Shown here piece after piece: positions 53,652-63,108 of a DNA stretch of 64,000 bases. Every line of letters begins with the position of its first letter. The first letter of the stretch is position 1. A program made the translations under genes and the position numbers. The notes under the pieces are model-generated. The model was not told the DNA's origin. It did not search any database and worked only from the letters and a program-made list of their open reading frames with translations. The stretch is from positions 248,001 to 312,000 of the forward strand of contig NZ_JAENHO010000008.1 in the NCBI RefSeq assembly GCF_016785085.1, read 5' to 3'. This DNA comes from Paractinoplanes lichenicola. Lineage in GTDB: Bacteria; Actinomycetota; Actinomycetes; Mycobacteriales; Micromonosporaceae.

Positions 53652-54419
53652 ATGGGACAGCGAAAGAGGTCGATTCTCACCGCGATCGGCGCCGCCGCGA
53701 TCGTGCTCCTCGGGTCAGCCGGCCCGGCGCACGCGATCGCGAACGGTGATCCGGTCAAGAAGGGCCGATACGCCTTCTCGGTCAAGCTGACCATGACCGG
53801 TATCCCGACCGCCGACGGCGGCAAGCGAAACAGCGCGTGCTCCGGCGCGCTGGTCGCCCCCCAGTGGGTGATCACGGCCGGGCACTGCTTCCGTGACGAG
53901 AACGGGGTGCGGGTCGAACGCCCGGTCGCCGACTCGACGATCGCGACGATCGGCCGCACCGATCTCACCGACACCTCACGGGGGCACGAGCTGGAGATCG
54001 TGGCGGTGCGTCAGTCGACGACCGCCGACGTGTCGCTGGCCAAGCTGGCCGAGCCGGTTCGTGACGTCCGCCCGATCCGGGTGGGCCGCACGGCGCCGGA
54101 GGTCGGGGACGTGCTGCGGGTCACTGGTTACGGGTCCACCACGAGCGTGAACCCGGCCCCGGTGACCTGGCTGCGCACAGGAGAGATGGAGGTGGTCGCG
54201 CTCAGCGACTCGGTCACTCAGGTCGAGGGGTTCGCCCCGCAGGCCGACACCACACCCTGCCCGTACGACTCGGGCGGCCCGTTCTTCGTGGAGCGGGGCA
54301 AGCGGCCGCCGGCGCTCGTCGCGGTGGTCAGCAACGGGCCGTCGTGCCCGCACGACAGCATCGAGAACGCCGCCCGGGTGGACAACCTGGCCTCCTGGGT
54401 TTCTCAAGTCACACACTGA
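53652..54419 (+). CDS. Secreted trypsin-like serine protease (S1 family)
   Basis: 255 residues with a signal peptide (SILTAIGAAAIVLLGSAGPA, HA-IANG). The mature N-terminus IANGDPVKKGRYAF resembles the activated S1 start. Catalytic triad: H78 in ITAGHC, D126 in TTADVSLAKL and S207 in PYDSGGP, where Tyr replaces the usual Gly before Asp-Ser. Cys pairs (C63 with C79, C203 with a later Cys) fit the S1 fold. The C-terminal helix is NLASWVSQVTH. Length is normal. Its spacer from the MMPL gene is 228 bases with no other clear gene. Hairpin terminator follows. Confidence 0.9.
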   Translation: MGQRKRSILTAIGAAAIVLLGSAGPAHAIANGDPVKKGRYAFSVKLTMTGIPTADGGKRNSACSGALVAPQWVITAGHCFRDENGVRVERPVADSTIATIGRTDLTDTSRGHELEIVAVRQSTTADVSLAKLAEPVRDVRPIRVGRTAPEVGDVLRVTGYGSTTSVNPAPVTWLRTGEMEVVALSDSVTQVEGFAPQADTTPCPYDSGGPFFVERGKRPPALVAVVSNGPSCPHDSIENAARVDNLASWVSQVTH

Positions 54420-54431
54420 CCCCTGTTCGTC

Positions 54432-54466
54432 GGGCCGGTTGCGGGGAAACCCGTAACCGGCCCTTT
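54432..54466 (+). terminator. Hairpin terminator after the protease gene
   Basis: A 14-bp stem with one G-T pair (54432-54445 and 54450-54463), a GAAA tetraloop and a short TTT tail, 12 bases past the stop codon. Confidence 0.8.
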
Positions 54467-54515
54467 CGTGTGCGGTGAACTTGATGAGGCGAAGCGAACT
54501 GTGAGGACCGCCACG

Positions 54516-54548
54516 GTCGGTTACCGACCAGCCTGGTCCGTAACCGAC
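54516..54548. promoter_or_regulatory. TetR operator: 15-bp inverted repeat
   Basis: Arms GTCGGTTACCGACCA (54516-54530) and TGGTCCGTAACCGAC (54534-54548) are complementary with one mismatch around GCC. The left arm is itself nearly palindromic (GGTCGGT-T-ACCGACC). It ends 13 bases before the TetR start codon, so binding would block its transcription. Confidence 0.75.
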
Positions 54549-54561
54549 TAGGGTGGTCCGC

Positions 54562-55128
54562 ATGCCGCGACCGACGAAGCAACAGATCGACGACGAGATC
54601 CTGGAGACCGCCGCGACCCTTTTCGCGCGGCACGGCTTCAAGGAGACGTCGATCCAGCGCATCGCCGACGCGGTGGGCTATTCCAAGACCGGTCTGCTGC
54701 ATCGCTATCCGACCAAAGAGGCGCTGCAGCAGGCAGTGGTCGATCACGCCCTGCGGGACATCCGCGAGGTGGCCGCCGCGGTGCGCGACCTGCCGCCTGG
54801 CCCGGGTCGTGACCGAGCGGCCGTCGCCGGCATCGCCCGCCTGGCCCTGGAGGGTCGCGGCACGGTCGCGCTCCTGCTCAGCGGCCTGGTGAGTGAGCCC
54901 GAGAGCGAGCTCGGCTGCATCCTCGAAACCATCGGCGACGTGATCTTCGAGTGTTTCGCGACCGATCCCGAAACCGATCCGATCCGCGCGGTCCGCGTGG
55001 TCGGGGCCCTGGGCGCGCTCGCTGTCGTGGGCGTCACCCTGCAGGCCAAGCCGCTCGTCGTCACCCTCGACGACCTCATCGACGTCAGCTACGACGCGCT
55101 CGGCCACGGCCGGGCCGCGTCCGCATAA
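54562..55128 (+). CDS. TetR-family regulator of the adjacent MMPL transporter
   Basis: 188 residues from ATG 54562 (a GTG three codons upstream is also possible). N-terminal helix-turn-helix: ILETAATLFARHGFKETSIQ and IADAVGYSKTGLLHRYPTKE, the canonical TetR pattern. The C-terminal ligand domain is divergent (LEGRGTVALLLSGLVSEPES). The gene precedes the MMPL gene by 35 bases and follows a large inverted repeat, so autoregulation and control of the transporter are likely. Confidence 0.92.
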   Translation: MPRPTKQQIDDEILETAATLFARHGFKETSIQRIADAVGYSKTGLLHRYPTKEALQQAVVDHALRDIREVAAAVRDLPPGPGRDRAAVAGIARLALEGRGTVALLLSGLVSEPESELGCILETIGDVIFECFATDPETDPIRAVRVVGALGALAVVGVTLQAKPLVVTLDDLIDVSYDALGHGRAASA

Positions 55129-55163
55129 GCCGCGTTCGCACCGACGAGCAAGGGAACAAGCAC

Positions 55164-57344
55164 ATGGCAACACTGCTGCATCGCCTCGGCCGGGGCGCAG
55201 TCCGCCACAAGGCCATCGTCATGGTCGCCTGGCTGGTCGCCCTCATCGCGCTGGGCGTGGGCGCCGCCACCCTCTCCGGCAAGATGGCCAATTCCTTCTC
55301 GATCCCGGGGCAGGAGTCGACCACCGCCCTCGAACTGATGGAGCAGCGCTACGGCGAGGCCTCGTCCGGCGCGACCGCCCAGGTGGTGATGGCGGCCCCC
55401 GGCACCGGCAAGATCACCGACCAGGCCGCCGCCGCCCAGGTCGCCCAGGTCGTGGCCAAGCTGCAGAAGCTGCCGGGCGTCATCTCGGCCACCAACCCCC
55501 TCGACCCGCAGGCGCCGACCGTGTCGCGGGACCAGCGCGCCGCCTACAGCACGGTCACCTACGACGTGAAGCCTGAGCAGATCACCCCCGAGCAGCGCGA
55601 GGCGCTGACCGCGGTGGTCGACGAGTCGCGCGGCGCCGCCCTGACCGTCGAGGCGCGCGGCGACGCCACGCAGGAGTCGGGCGCCGACATCGGCGGCGCG
55701 GGCGAGATCATCGGTGTGGTCGTGGCGCTGGTCGTGCTCGCGATCACCTTCGGCTCGCTGCTGCTGGCCGGCATGAACCTGCTGACCGCGCTCATCGGCG
55801 TGGGCATCGGCGCGCTCGGCATCGTCACGCTCAGCGGCTTCACCGAGCTGCAGGCGACCACCCCGATCCTGGCGGTGATGCTGGGCCTGGCGGTCGGCAT
55901 CGACTACGCGCTGTTCATCGTCACCCGGTTCCGGCAGGAGCTGCGCCGCGGCCTGCCGGTGCCCGAGGCCGTCGCGCTCTCGGTCGGCACCGCCGGCTCG
56001 GCCGTCGTGACCGCGGGCCTGACCGTGGTGATCGCGCTGGCCGGCCTGTCCGTCGCCGGCATCCCGTTCCTGACCGAGATGGGCCTGGCCGCCGCGGCCA
56101 CCATCGTCGTCGCCGTGCTGGTGGCGATCACCCTCGTACCCGCCTTCCTGGGCGCGATCGGCCTGCGCGCGCTGCCCAGGAGCGCCCGGCAGAACCCCAC
56201 CGAGGCCCCCGTACGCGACCGGGGCTTCTATCGCGGGTGGGCGCACATGGTGACCCACCAGCGGGCGCTCAGCCTGATCGTCGCGGTCGCCGCCCTGGCC
56301 GTGATCGCGATCCCGTTCTTCTCGATGCAGACCACGCTCATCCAGCGGGCCGCCGAGGGCAGCACCCAGGAGAAGGCCGACGAGATCATCTCCGAGCGGT
56401 TCGGCCCCGGTTTCGCGGGCCCGCTGCTGGTGCTGGTCGACGGCTCCGGCGCCCCGGCGTACGCGACGACCGTACGGGAAAAGATCTCCGCTCTGCCCGG
56501 CGTGGCCTTCGTGGCCGAACCCCAGCCGAGCCAGGCCGGCAACACGGCGCTGATCTCGATCATCCCGGCCTCGGGGCCCGAGGACACCGCCACGATCGAC
56601 CTGGTGCACGCCATCCGCGACGACGTCGCCGACGGGCCGGACGCCGAGGTCTACGTGACCGGGCAGACGGCGGTCAGCATCGACGTGTCGGAGAAGCTCG
56701 ACCAGGCCCTGCCGATCTATCTGATCCTGGTCGTCGGCCTGGCCTTCGTGCTGCTCGTGCTGGTCTTCCGGTCGCTGCTGGTGCCGGTGGCCGGTGTGGT
56801 CGGCTTCCTGCTCACGATCGGCGCGGCGCTCGGCGCGACGACCGCGGTGTTCCAGTGGGGCTGGCTGGCCGACGTGGTCAACGCCGAGACCACCGGACCG
56901 CTGCTCAGCCTGGCCCCGATCATCATCGTCGGCATCCTGTTCGGCCTGGCCATGGACTATCAGGTCTTCCTGGTCTCGCGGATGCACGAGGCGCACGCCC
57001 ACGGCGTCGAGCCGCGCGAGGCGGTGATCACCGGCTTCCGGCAGGCGGCCCCGGTGGTCGTGGCCGCGGCGACGATCATGTTCGCGGTGTTCGCCGGCTT
57101 CGTGCCCGAGGGCAACGACACGATCAAGCCGATCGCGTTCGCCCTGGCCATCGGCATCCTGTTCGACGCCCTGGTGGTCCGCATGGTCATCGTGCCGGCG
57201 GCGATCGCGCTGATGGGCCGCTCGGCCTGGTGGCTGCCGAGCTGGCTGCGCTGGCTGCCGGTCGTCGACGTGGAGGGCGCGGCCCTGGAACGGCACGTTC
57301 CGGACGACGCGCGCGACATCGAGGAACACGCCCACGCGGTCTAA
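55164..57344 (+). CDS. MMPL/RND-family transporter controlled by TetR
   Basis: 726 residues from ATG 55164 (AAGGGAAC upstream). First helix IVMVAWLVALIALGVGAATL, outer loop from the signature NSFSIPGQESTTALELMEQR, GIDYALFIVTRFRQELRRG in the first half and GLAMDYQVFLVSRMHEAH in the second, i.e. typical MMPL. The PGxES loop motif resembles hydrophobic-compound exporters under TetR control. It forms an operon with the TetR gene. Substrate unknown; possibly an antibiotic or a lipid. Confidence 0.93.
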   Translation: MATLLHRLGRGAVRHKAIVMVAWLVALIALGVGAATLSGKMANSFSIPGQESTTALELMEQRYGEASSGATAQVVMAAPGTGKITDQAAAAQVAQVVAKLQKLPGVISATNPLDPQAPTVSRDQRAAYSTVTYDVKPEQITPEQREALTAVVDESRGAALTVEARGDATQESGADIGGAGEIIGVVVALVVLAITFGSLLLAGMNLLTALIGVGIGALGIVTLSGFTELQATTPILAVMLGLAVGIDYALFIVTRFRQELRRGLPVPEAVALSVGTAGSAVVTAGLTVVIALAGLSVAGIPFLTEMGLAAAATIVVAVLVAITLVPAFLGAIGLRALPRSARQNPTEAPVRDRGFYRGWAHMVTHQRALSLIVAVAALAVIAIPFFSMQTTLIQRAAEGSTQEKADEIISERFGPGFAGPLLVLVDGSGAPAYATTVREKISALPGVAFVAEPQPSQAGNTALISIIPASGPEDTATIDLVHAIRDDVADGPDAEVYVTGQTAVSIDVSEKLDQALPIYLILVVGLAFVLLVLVFRSLLVPVAGVVGFLLTIGAALGATTAVFQWGWLADVVNAETTGPLLSLAPIIIVGILFGLAMDYQVFLVSRMHEAHAHGVEPREAVITGFRQAAPVVVAAATIMFAVFAGFVPEGNDTIKPIAFALAIGILFDALVVRMVIVPAAIALMGRSAWWLPSWLRWLPVVDVEGAALERHVPDDARDIEEHAHAV

Positions 57345-57435
57345 AACCTCGCCTGAACCGGCTTTCGTCGCAAATATCCTGAAGCAGGTCGCCGAATCCC
57401 CCACGTAACGGCCGTCCGGTTGCTGGAATTGAGGC

Positions 57436-60400
57436 ATGTGGCCGGAACATGAAGAGGATTTGAGCGGGCTACCGGGTGCCGAGGTCAGATCGGCCCTGGA
57501 GACCTGGCGCTCCGGCCTGGTCGATCTGACCGGCACCAACCCCCTGCTCAACTTCGCCCGGGTCGCCTCGGGCGCCGTGGAGATCACCGGCCCGGCGCCC
57601 AAGGCGATCGTCAAGGTCCTGCAGGAGGGCGGCGGATACGCCTTCCACTCCGACGACCCGGACGCCGCCGGGCACGTGCTGCGCACCGAGCTGGCCGACG
57701 AGCAGCTCGGTGCGTTGCTGCACGGCTTCTGGCGCCGCTCCCGCCAGGAGATGCTCGACCGGGGAGTGTCCCCGCTCTATCTGGGCCTGGGCATGCTGCA
57801 CTGGTCGGACGACGACGGCTCCCCGTACGAGAGCCCGATCCTGCTCATCCCGGTCGAGATCGACCCGGCCGGCCCCCGGCTGATCGCCCGCCCCGAGGAC
57901 CCGATCGTCAACCCGGCCCTGGTCGTGCGGATGGGCGAGCTCGACATCGAGATCCCCGAGATCAACTCGCTGGCCGAGCTCGACGTCACCGTGCTCTGGG
58001 CCAAGGTCGACGTAGCGATCGGCGAGCGGCGCGGCTGGTACGCCGACGAGACGGTCACCCTGTCCTGCCTGAGCGTGCACCGCGAGGCGATGTATTACGA
58101 CCTGTTCTTCAACGAGCCGCACATCGTCGAGCACCCGGTCGTCCGCGCGCTGGCGACCCGCGACGCCGACCGTACGTTCGCCTTCGAGCCCACCCCGGTC
58201 GAGCGGATCGACGTCGTGGCCCCGCCCGAGGACGTGCCGCTGATCCTCGACGCCGACGCCGGGCAGCGGGTCGCGGTGGCCGCCGCCGTGGCCGGGCGCA
58301 GCTTCGTGCTCGAGGGCGCGCCCGGCACCGGCAAGTCGCAGACGATCGCCAACATCGTCGGCGGCCTGATGCACGCGGGCAAGCGGGTGCTGGTCGTCTC
58401 GGAGAAGGCGGCCGCGCTCGACACTGTGCAGCGCCGGCTCACCGAGGCCGGGCTCGGCAACTACCTGCTCGCCCTGCACAGCGACCTGACCGGGCGCCGC
58501 GAGGTGGCCGACGCGCTGGCCTCGGCCCTCGAGACCGACGCGGTGCCGCTGGCGACCATGGACCCGATCGACCGGCGGGCCGTCCGCGAGCGGCGGGAAA
58601 GGCTCACCTCGTACGCGGAAGCCTTGAACCGCGTCCGGCAACCGCTCGGCCGCAGCCTGTTCGACGTGCTCGGCATCTGCGCCCGGCTGCTCGACGTGCC
58701 CGCGGCCCCGGTCGCCAAGGTCGACCCGCACGACCTCTCCGCGGAGGCCGTCCACCGCATCCACGACGCGGTGGCCCGGCTCGGGCGGGTGCGCAGCGAG
58801 TCGTACGTGTGGCGCGAGGCGATCGACCGCGAGCCGCTGGACGCCCGGCTGCGCCAGGCCCTGCACTCGCTGGGCAAGCTGGCCGAGACGGTGATCGCCA
58901 ACTCGACCCTGGCCGACGCGTTCGACCTGCACGAGCCGTCCGGCGCGGCCCGGCTGGCCGCCCTCTCGGCGCACGCGGGCAAGCGCCCGGTCAAGGTCGA
59001 GGAGGACTGGCTGACGATCGACACCATCCAGCCGGTGCAGAAGGCGGCCACCGACCTCACCCACCACCTGGCCGCGCTGCGCTACGGCGGCATCCCGTGG
59101 TCCGAGCTGCCGTCGGCCGACGACATGTCCGGCATCCCCGACCTGTCGCACCTGATCCCCGAGGCCGTCGACCTCAAGCCGCTCAACGCCGCGCAGGCCG
59201 ACCACCTGGCCAACAAGTTCGCCGAGGAGGCCGACCGGCTGGAGAGCCGCCAGGAGAGCCTGGACCGGGTCACCGCGCGGCTCGGCCTGCCCAACGTGGT
59301 CACGTTCTCCGACTCGAACCGGGTCATCACGATCTCCGACCTGATCAACCGCGAGCACAAGCCCGAGCCGGCCTGGTTCGAGACCGGCGGGATGCCCGCA
59401 GCCCACGCGGCGGTGCGCGCCCTGCGGCTGGCGATCGACCGCGTACGGGAAACCGAGTCGCAGGCCCGTCAGCACTTCGACGAGACGGTGCTGGGCGAGC
59501 CGATCACCGAGGTGGCCGACCGGCTCACCCGCAACCGGGGCCCCCGCAAGCTGCTGCGGCCCTATCGGCGCGACAAGAAGCTGGCCGCCGAGGCCGCCCT
59601 GCCCGACGTCAAGCCGGCCCAGGCGGTGGCCAACGTCGAGGACGCCGCCGCCTGGAAGAACGCGCTCGAGGACCTGGCCGCGGCCGAGGCCGAGCACGCC
59701 GAGCAGCTGGGCCGGCACTGGAAGGGCATGAACACCGACTTCCACGCCGTCCAGGAGGCCCTGCACACCGCGGACGAGGTGATCCGCGAGGTGCCGGCCG
59801 ACGCGCTGCCCGCCGTCACCGTGCACGTCTGCGCGCCCCGGCCCAACAGCGCGCTGCTGCGGATCGTGGGCGAGGCCCGCGACGAGTTCACCCGGTTCCG
59901 CACCACGCTGCGCCCGGCGCCCGCCCGGGCCCCGCGGCCCGAGCTGGGGGAGGGCGCGATCGCCGACGCGGTGACGTGGCTGCGCGCCCACATCGCCCCG
60001 CTGCACGCCGCGGCCGAGATGATCCGGTCCTACAGCGTGCCGACCGGTCGCGACCTCACGCTCGCCGAGGCCATGGAGATCGCCGAGCAGCGCCAGGCCG
60101 CCACCGACGCCGAGGCCGCCATCTGGGCCGATGCCACGACGCACTCGGCCGTGCTGGGCACGGTCTATCGCGGCACCAAGACCGACGACGAGGCGATGAA
60201 CGAGGTCGTCGCGTGGACGGTGCAGGCCCGGCGGCTGATGACCGGCGAGGACGCCCCGATGACCCGGGACCAGGCGCACGCGCTGATGGAGGCCCACCCG
60301 ACCGAGGAGCTGTCCCCGGCAGTGGCCGGCTGGGAGTCGGCGCGGGGGCACGTGCTGGACGCGTTCGGCCCGGCCCGGCACGCCGAGCTGACCGAGCGGC

Positions 60401-62238
60401 TGGGCGACTACGACAACGCCCGCGACCTGCTCGTCGAGCTGCTGCACGACGGCGAGGGGCAGCAGGAGTGGTTCCGGCACGAGGACGCCCGGCGGGTGCT
60501 GGTCGAGCACGGCCTGGCCGACGCGCTGGAGTTCTGCGCCGACGAGGAGACGCCGATCGAGCAGGTCTGGCCGGTGCTGGAACGCTCGCTCTACCGCGGC
60601 TGGGCCGACGCCGTCATCCGCGACGACCCGGGCCTGCAGCCGACCGCCGCCGAGGACCGTACGCACCTGGTCGACGTCTATCGGCTGCTCGACCGCGAGC
60701 TGACCTCGGCCGCGCTGGCCGACATCGTCTACGCCGTGGAGGCCCGGCGGCCGTCCGCGTCGGCCGGCGGCGAACCCGGCGTGATCCGGCGCGAGGGCAA
60801 CAAGCAGTCCGGTCACCTGCCCGTGCAGGAGCTGCTGGCCCAGGCCCGGCACGCGGTGCAGGGGCTCAAGCCGTGCCTGCTGATGAGCCCGCTCGCGGTG
60901 AGCCGCTACCTGCCGCCCGAGATGGAGTTCGACATGGTCGTCATCGACGAGGCGTCGCAGGTGACCACGGCCGACGCGATCAACTGCATCTATCGCGGCG
61001 ACGCGCTCGTGGTCAGCGGCGACGACCGGCAGCTGCCGCCGACCTCGTACTACGACCGGGTCTCCGACGACGTCACCGACTTCCCGTCCATCCTCGAGCT
61101 GGCCCGCGAGACCTTCCCGACCCTGCACCTGGGCTGGCATCACCGCAGCCGGCACGAGGCGCTGTTCGCCTTCGCCAACCTCGCCTACTACCACGGCCGG
61201 CTGGTCGGCATGGCCCGCAGCTATCCGCAGGAGCCCGACCACGGCGTCGAGATGTTCCTGGTCGAGGGCGTCTATCGGCGGCAGACCACGTCGGACAACC
61301 CGATCGAGGCCGACGCGGTGGCCGAGCGGGTGCTGCACCACTACGCGACCCGGCCCGACAAGACGCTCGGCGTGGTCACGCTCTCGGTGGCGCAGGCCGA
61401 CGCCGTCGACGACGCGGTGCGCCACGCCATCGCCGAGCGCCCCGACCTCGAGCACCACTTCGACAACAAGGACCGGCTCTCCGGGTTCTTCTGCAAGAGC
61501 CTCGAGGCGGTGCAGGGCGACGTCCGCGACGTGATCATCATGTCGGTCGGCTACGGCTACGACGAGAACGACAAGATCAGTACGAACTTCGGCTCGCTCA
61601 ACCGCCCGATGGGCTGGCGCCGCCTCAACGTGGCCATCACCCGCGCCCGCGAACGGATCGAGGTGGTCTCGTCGATCCGGGCCGGGGACGTGCCCGACAT
61701 GGGCAACGAGAGCGTGCGGCACCTCAAGGCCTACCTCGAATACGCCGAGCGGTCGGCCGCCACGCTGGGCCGCGAGATCACCGACCGCGAGGACGCGTCG
61801 CCGTTCGAGGACGCCGTGCTGACCGCCCTGACCTCATGGGGCTATCGGGTGCGGCGCCGGGTCGGCGCGGCCGGGCACTGGGTCGACCTGGCCGTGCTGC
61901 ACCCCGACCAGGACGACGACGTGTTCGCCATCGGCATCGAGTTCGACGGCCCGGACTACCAGCACATCCCGTCGGCCCGCGACCGTGACCGGCTGCGCGA
62001 CGAGGAGCTGCGCGAGCTCGGCTGGCACACGCACCGGATCTGGTCGGTGGCCTGGTATCAGAACCCGGCCGAGGAGCAGAACCGGCTGCGCGCGGCGATC
62101 GACCGGGCGCTGGCCGACCCGGTCGGCGTCGACCAGCTCGCCGTCCCGGAATGGCCGCCGTACCGGGCGATCTCGGGGGAGCTGCTGCCGCCCGAGACGT
62201 CCATGACCCCATCAGGTGACACCCTTTCGGGGGAATAG
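57436..62238 (+). CDS. DUF4011 / SF1 helicase / MTES_1575-type nuclease protein, putative phage-defence effector
   Basis: 1600 residues. N-terminus resembles DUF4011 (WRSGLVDLTGTNPLLNF). Helicase core: Walker A GAPGTGKSQTIANI near 293, Walker B VVIDEASQ near 1170, motif III GDDRQLPPT near 1195 and motif VI LNVAITRARERI near 1395. Between them lies a 700-residue insertion with helical segments. C-terminal nuclease domain about 1455-1558: VDLAVLHP, then GIEFDGPDYQ, and RDEELRELGWHTHRIWSVAW, matching the REase_MTES_1575 (Vsr-like) type. This domain combination is that of single-gene helicase-nuclease proteins (for example hhe-like) reported in defence islands. No partner gene adjoins: an MMPL gene lies upstream and a stress regulator downstream. 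Intact frame, GC like the neighbours. Function inferred. Confidence 0.85.
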   Translation: MWPEHEEDLSGLPGAEVRSALETWRSGLVDLTGTNPLLNFARVASGAVEITGPAPKAIVKVLQEGGGYAFHSDDPDAAGHVLRTELADEQLGALLHGFWRRSRQEMLDRGVSPLYLGLGMLHWSDDDGSPYESPILLIPVEIDPAGPRLIARPEDPIVNPALVVRMGELDIEIPEINSLAELDVTVLWAKVDVAIGERRGWYADETVTLSCLSVHREAMYYDLFFNEPHIVEHPVVRALATRDADRTFAFEPTPVERIDVVAPPEDVPLILDADAGQRVAVAAAVAGRSFVLEGAPGTGKSQTIANIVGGLMHAGKRVLVVSEKAAALDTVQRRLTEAGLGNYLLALHSDLTGRREVADALASALETDAVPLATMDPIDRRAVRERRERLTSYAEALNRVRQPLGRSLFDVLGICARLLDVPAAPVAKVDPHDLSAEAVHRIHDAVARLGRVRSESYVWREAIDREPLDARLRQALHSLGKLAETVIANSTLADAFDLHEPSGAARLAALSAHAGKRPVKVEEDWLTIDTIQPVQKAATDLTHHLAALRYGGIPWSELPSADDMSGIPDLSHLIPEAVDLKPLNAAQADHLANKFAEEADRLESRQESLDRVTARLGLPNVVTFSDSNRVITISDLINREHKPEPAWFETGGMPAAHAAVRALRLAIDRVRETESQARQHFDETVLGEPITEVADRLTRNRGPRKLLRPYRRDKKLAAEAALPDVKPAQAVANVEDAAAWKNALEDLAAAEAEHAEQLGRHWKGMNTDFHAVQEALHTADEVIREVPADALPAVTVHVCAPRPNSALLRIVGEARDEFTRFRTTLRPAPARAPRPELGEGAIADAVTWLRAHIAPLHAAAEMIRSYSVPTGRDLTLAEAMEIAEQRQAATDAEAAIWADATTHSAVLGTVYRGTKTDDEAMNEVVAWTVQARRLMTGEDAPMTRDQAHALMEAHPTEELSPAVAGWESARGHVLDAFGPARHAELTERLGDYDNARDLLVELLHDGEGQQEWFRHEDARRVLVEHGLADALEFCADEETPIEQVWPVLERSLYRGWADAVIRDDPGLQPTAAEDRTHLVDVYRLLDRELTSAALADIVYAVEARRPSASAGGEPGVIRREGNKQSGHLPVQELLAQARHAVQGLKPCLLMSPLAVSRYLPPEMEFDMVVIDEASQVTTADAINCIYRGDALVVSGDDRQLPPTSYYDRVSDDVTDFPSILELARETFPTLHLGWHHRSRHEALFAFANLAYYHGRLVGMARSYPQEPDHGVEMFLVEGVYRRQTTSDNPIEADAVAERVLHHYATRPDKTLGVVTLSVAQADAVDDAVRHAIAERPDLEHHFDNKDRLSGFFCKSLEAVQGDVRDVIIMSVGYGYDENDKISTNFGSLNRPMGWRRLNVAITRARERIEVVSSIRAGDVPDMGNESVRHLKAYLEYAERSAATLGREITDREDASPFEDAVLTALTSWGYRVRRRVGAAGHWVDLAVLHPDQDDDVFAIGIEFDGPDYQHIPSARDRDRLRDEELRELGWHTHRIWSVAWYQNPAEEQNRLRAAIDRALADPVGVDQLAVPEWPPYRAISGELLPPETSMTPSGDTLSGE

Positions 62239-62249
62239 CCGGTATTCGC

Positions 62250-62273
62250 GCATGGTGGCCGCTTCGATGGGTA
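62250..62273 (+). promoter_or_regulatory. Possible SigB-type promoter of the STAS-HATPase gene
   Basis: GCAT, 15 bases, GGGTA fits the general-stress sigma-B consensus GNNT-N14-16-GGGTAY except for the last base (G). It lies 13 bases before the ATG. Weak evidence alone. Confidence 0.35.
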
Positions 62274-62286
62274 GGCGTGGCCGGTC

Positions 62287-63108
62287 ATGGAGAACAATCG
62301 TTGGCCGGTCATGCGCGGACGTCATGCCCTCGGCCGTCTCGAACGCCGCGACGCCAGCGGCGCGGTGGCGGTGACAGCGGACGCCGAAAGCGCCGTCACT
62401 CTCGTCACCGTGCGCGGGACCTGGGGCAGTCCGCTGCGTCGCGACACGTTCACGGCCGTCAAGAAAGTGCTGAGCGAACACCCGATCGCGATGGTCATCG
62501 ACCTCTGCGAGGTGATCGACACGCGGGCCGCGAGCGTGTCGACCTGGCTGACCGTCTCCCGGGTCGGCGCCGCGATGGAGCCCCCCGTACGAGTGGCCGC
62601 CTGCCTGCCCCGGCGCGCCGCGCTGACCCAGCGGCTCGACCGGCTGGGCTCGCCCTACTTCCTGCCTGTCTTCGAAAACCCGGGGCTGGCCCGCGCGGCG
62701 GTAGTGGCCGGCGGACCGATCACCGACCGGCTCCGGCTCGACCTGCCGCCGCACCCCGACAGCCCCGCGCTGGCCCGCAACCTCGTCAGCGAGGCGTGCA
62801 GCGCGTGGGGACTGCCCGAAGTGCTCTACCCGGCGCGGCTGGTGATGAGCGAACTGGCGGCCAACGCGGTCGAACACGCGGGCACGCCGTTCCGCGTCGT
62901 CGTCGTGCGCCGTGGCAGTGGCCTGCACCTGATCGTCACCGACGGCGAACCGCGTATGCCCCACCTCGTCGACCCGCCCGAAGACCCGCCGGGCAACCTG
63001 TGGGACATACGCGGCCAAGGACTGCGGACGGTGCAGGCGGCCTCGGCCGGGTGGGGAGCCCTCCCCACCCGGAACGGCAAAATGGTCTGGGCGACAGTCA
63101 AGCCCTAA
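62287..63108 (+). CDS. STAS-HATPase fusion, anti-sigma/antagonist regulator
   Basis: 273 residues. N-terminal STAS domain (about 35-125): VTLVTVRGTWGSPLRRDTFT and MVIDLCEVIDTRAASVSTWL. C-terminal RsbW-like GHKL kinase: LVMSELAANAVEHAGTPFRV (N box), VTDGEPRMP (D box), and GQGLRTVQAASAGWG (G box). A fusion of antagonist and anti-sigma kinase in one chain is less common than separate RsbV/RsbW proteins and suggests internal control. No sigma-factor gene is adjacent. The start could also be ATG 62311. The gene overlaps the convergent ndh gene at its stop codon by 4 bases. Confidence 0.85.
   Translation: MENNRWPVMRGRHALGRLERRDASGAVAVTADAESAVTLVTVRGTWGSPLRRDTFTAVKKVLSEHPIAMVIDLCEVIDTRAASVSTWLTVSRVGAAMEPPVRVAACLPRRAALTQRLDRLGSPYFLPVFENPGLARAAVVAGGPITDRLRLDLPPHPDSPALARNLVSEACSAWGLPEVLYPARLVMSELAANAVEHAGTPFRVVVVRRGSGLHLIVTDGEPRMPHLVDPPEDPPGNLWDIRGQGLRTVQAASAGWGALPTRNGKMVWATVKP

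Noticed and set aside
57469..61722. 1417-codon antisense open frame opposite the helicase gene
   Set aside because: Low-information His/Arg/Val/Gly composition; the forward frame has all helicase motifs.
58809..61988. 1059-codon second frame in the helicase gene
   Set aside because: Arg/Pro/Gly-rich frame-shadow of the real protein.
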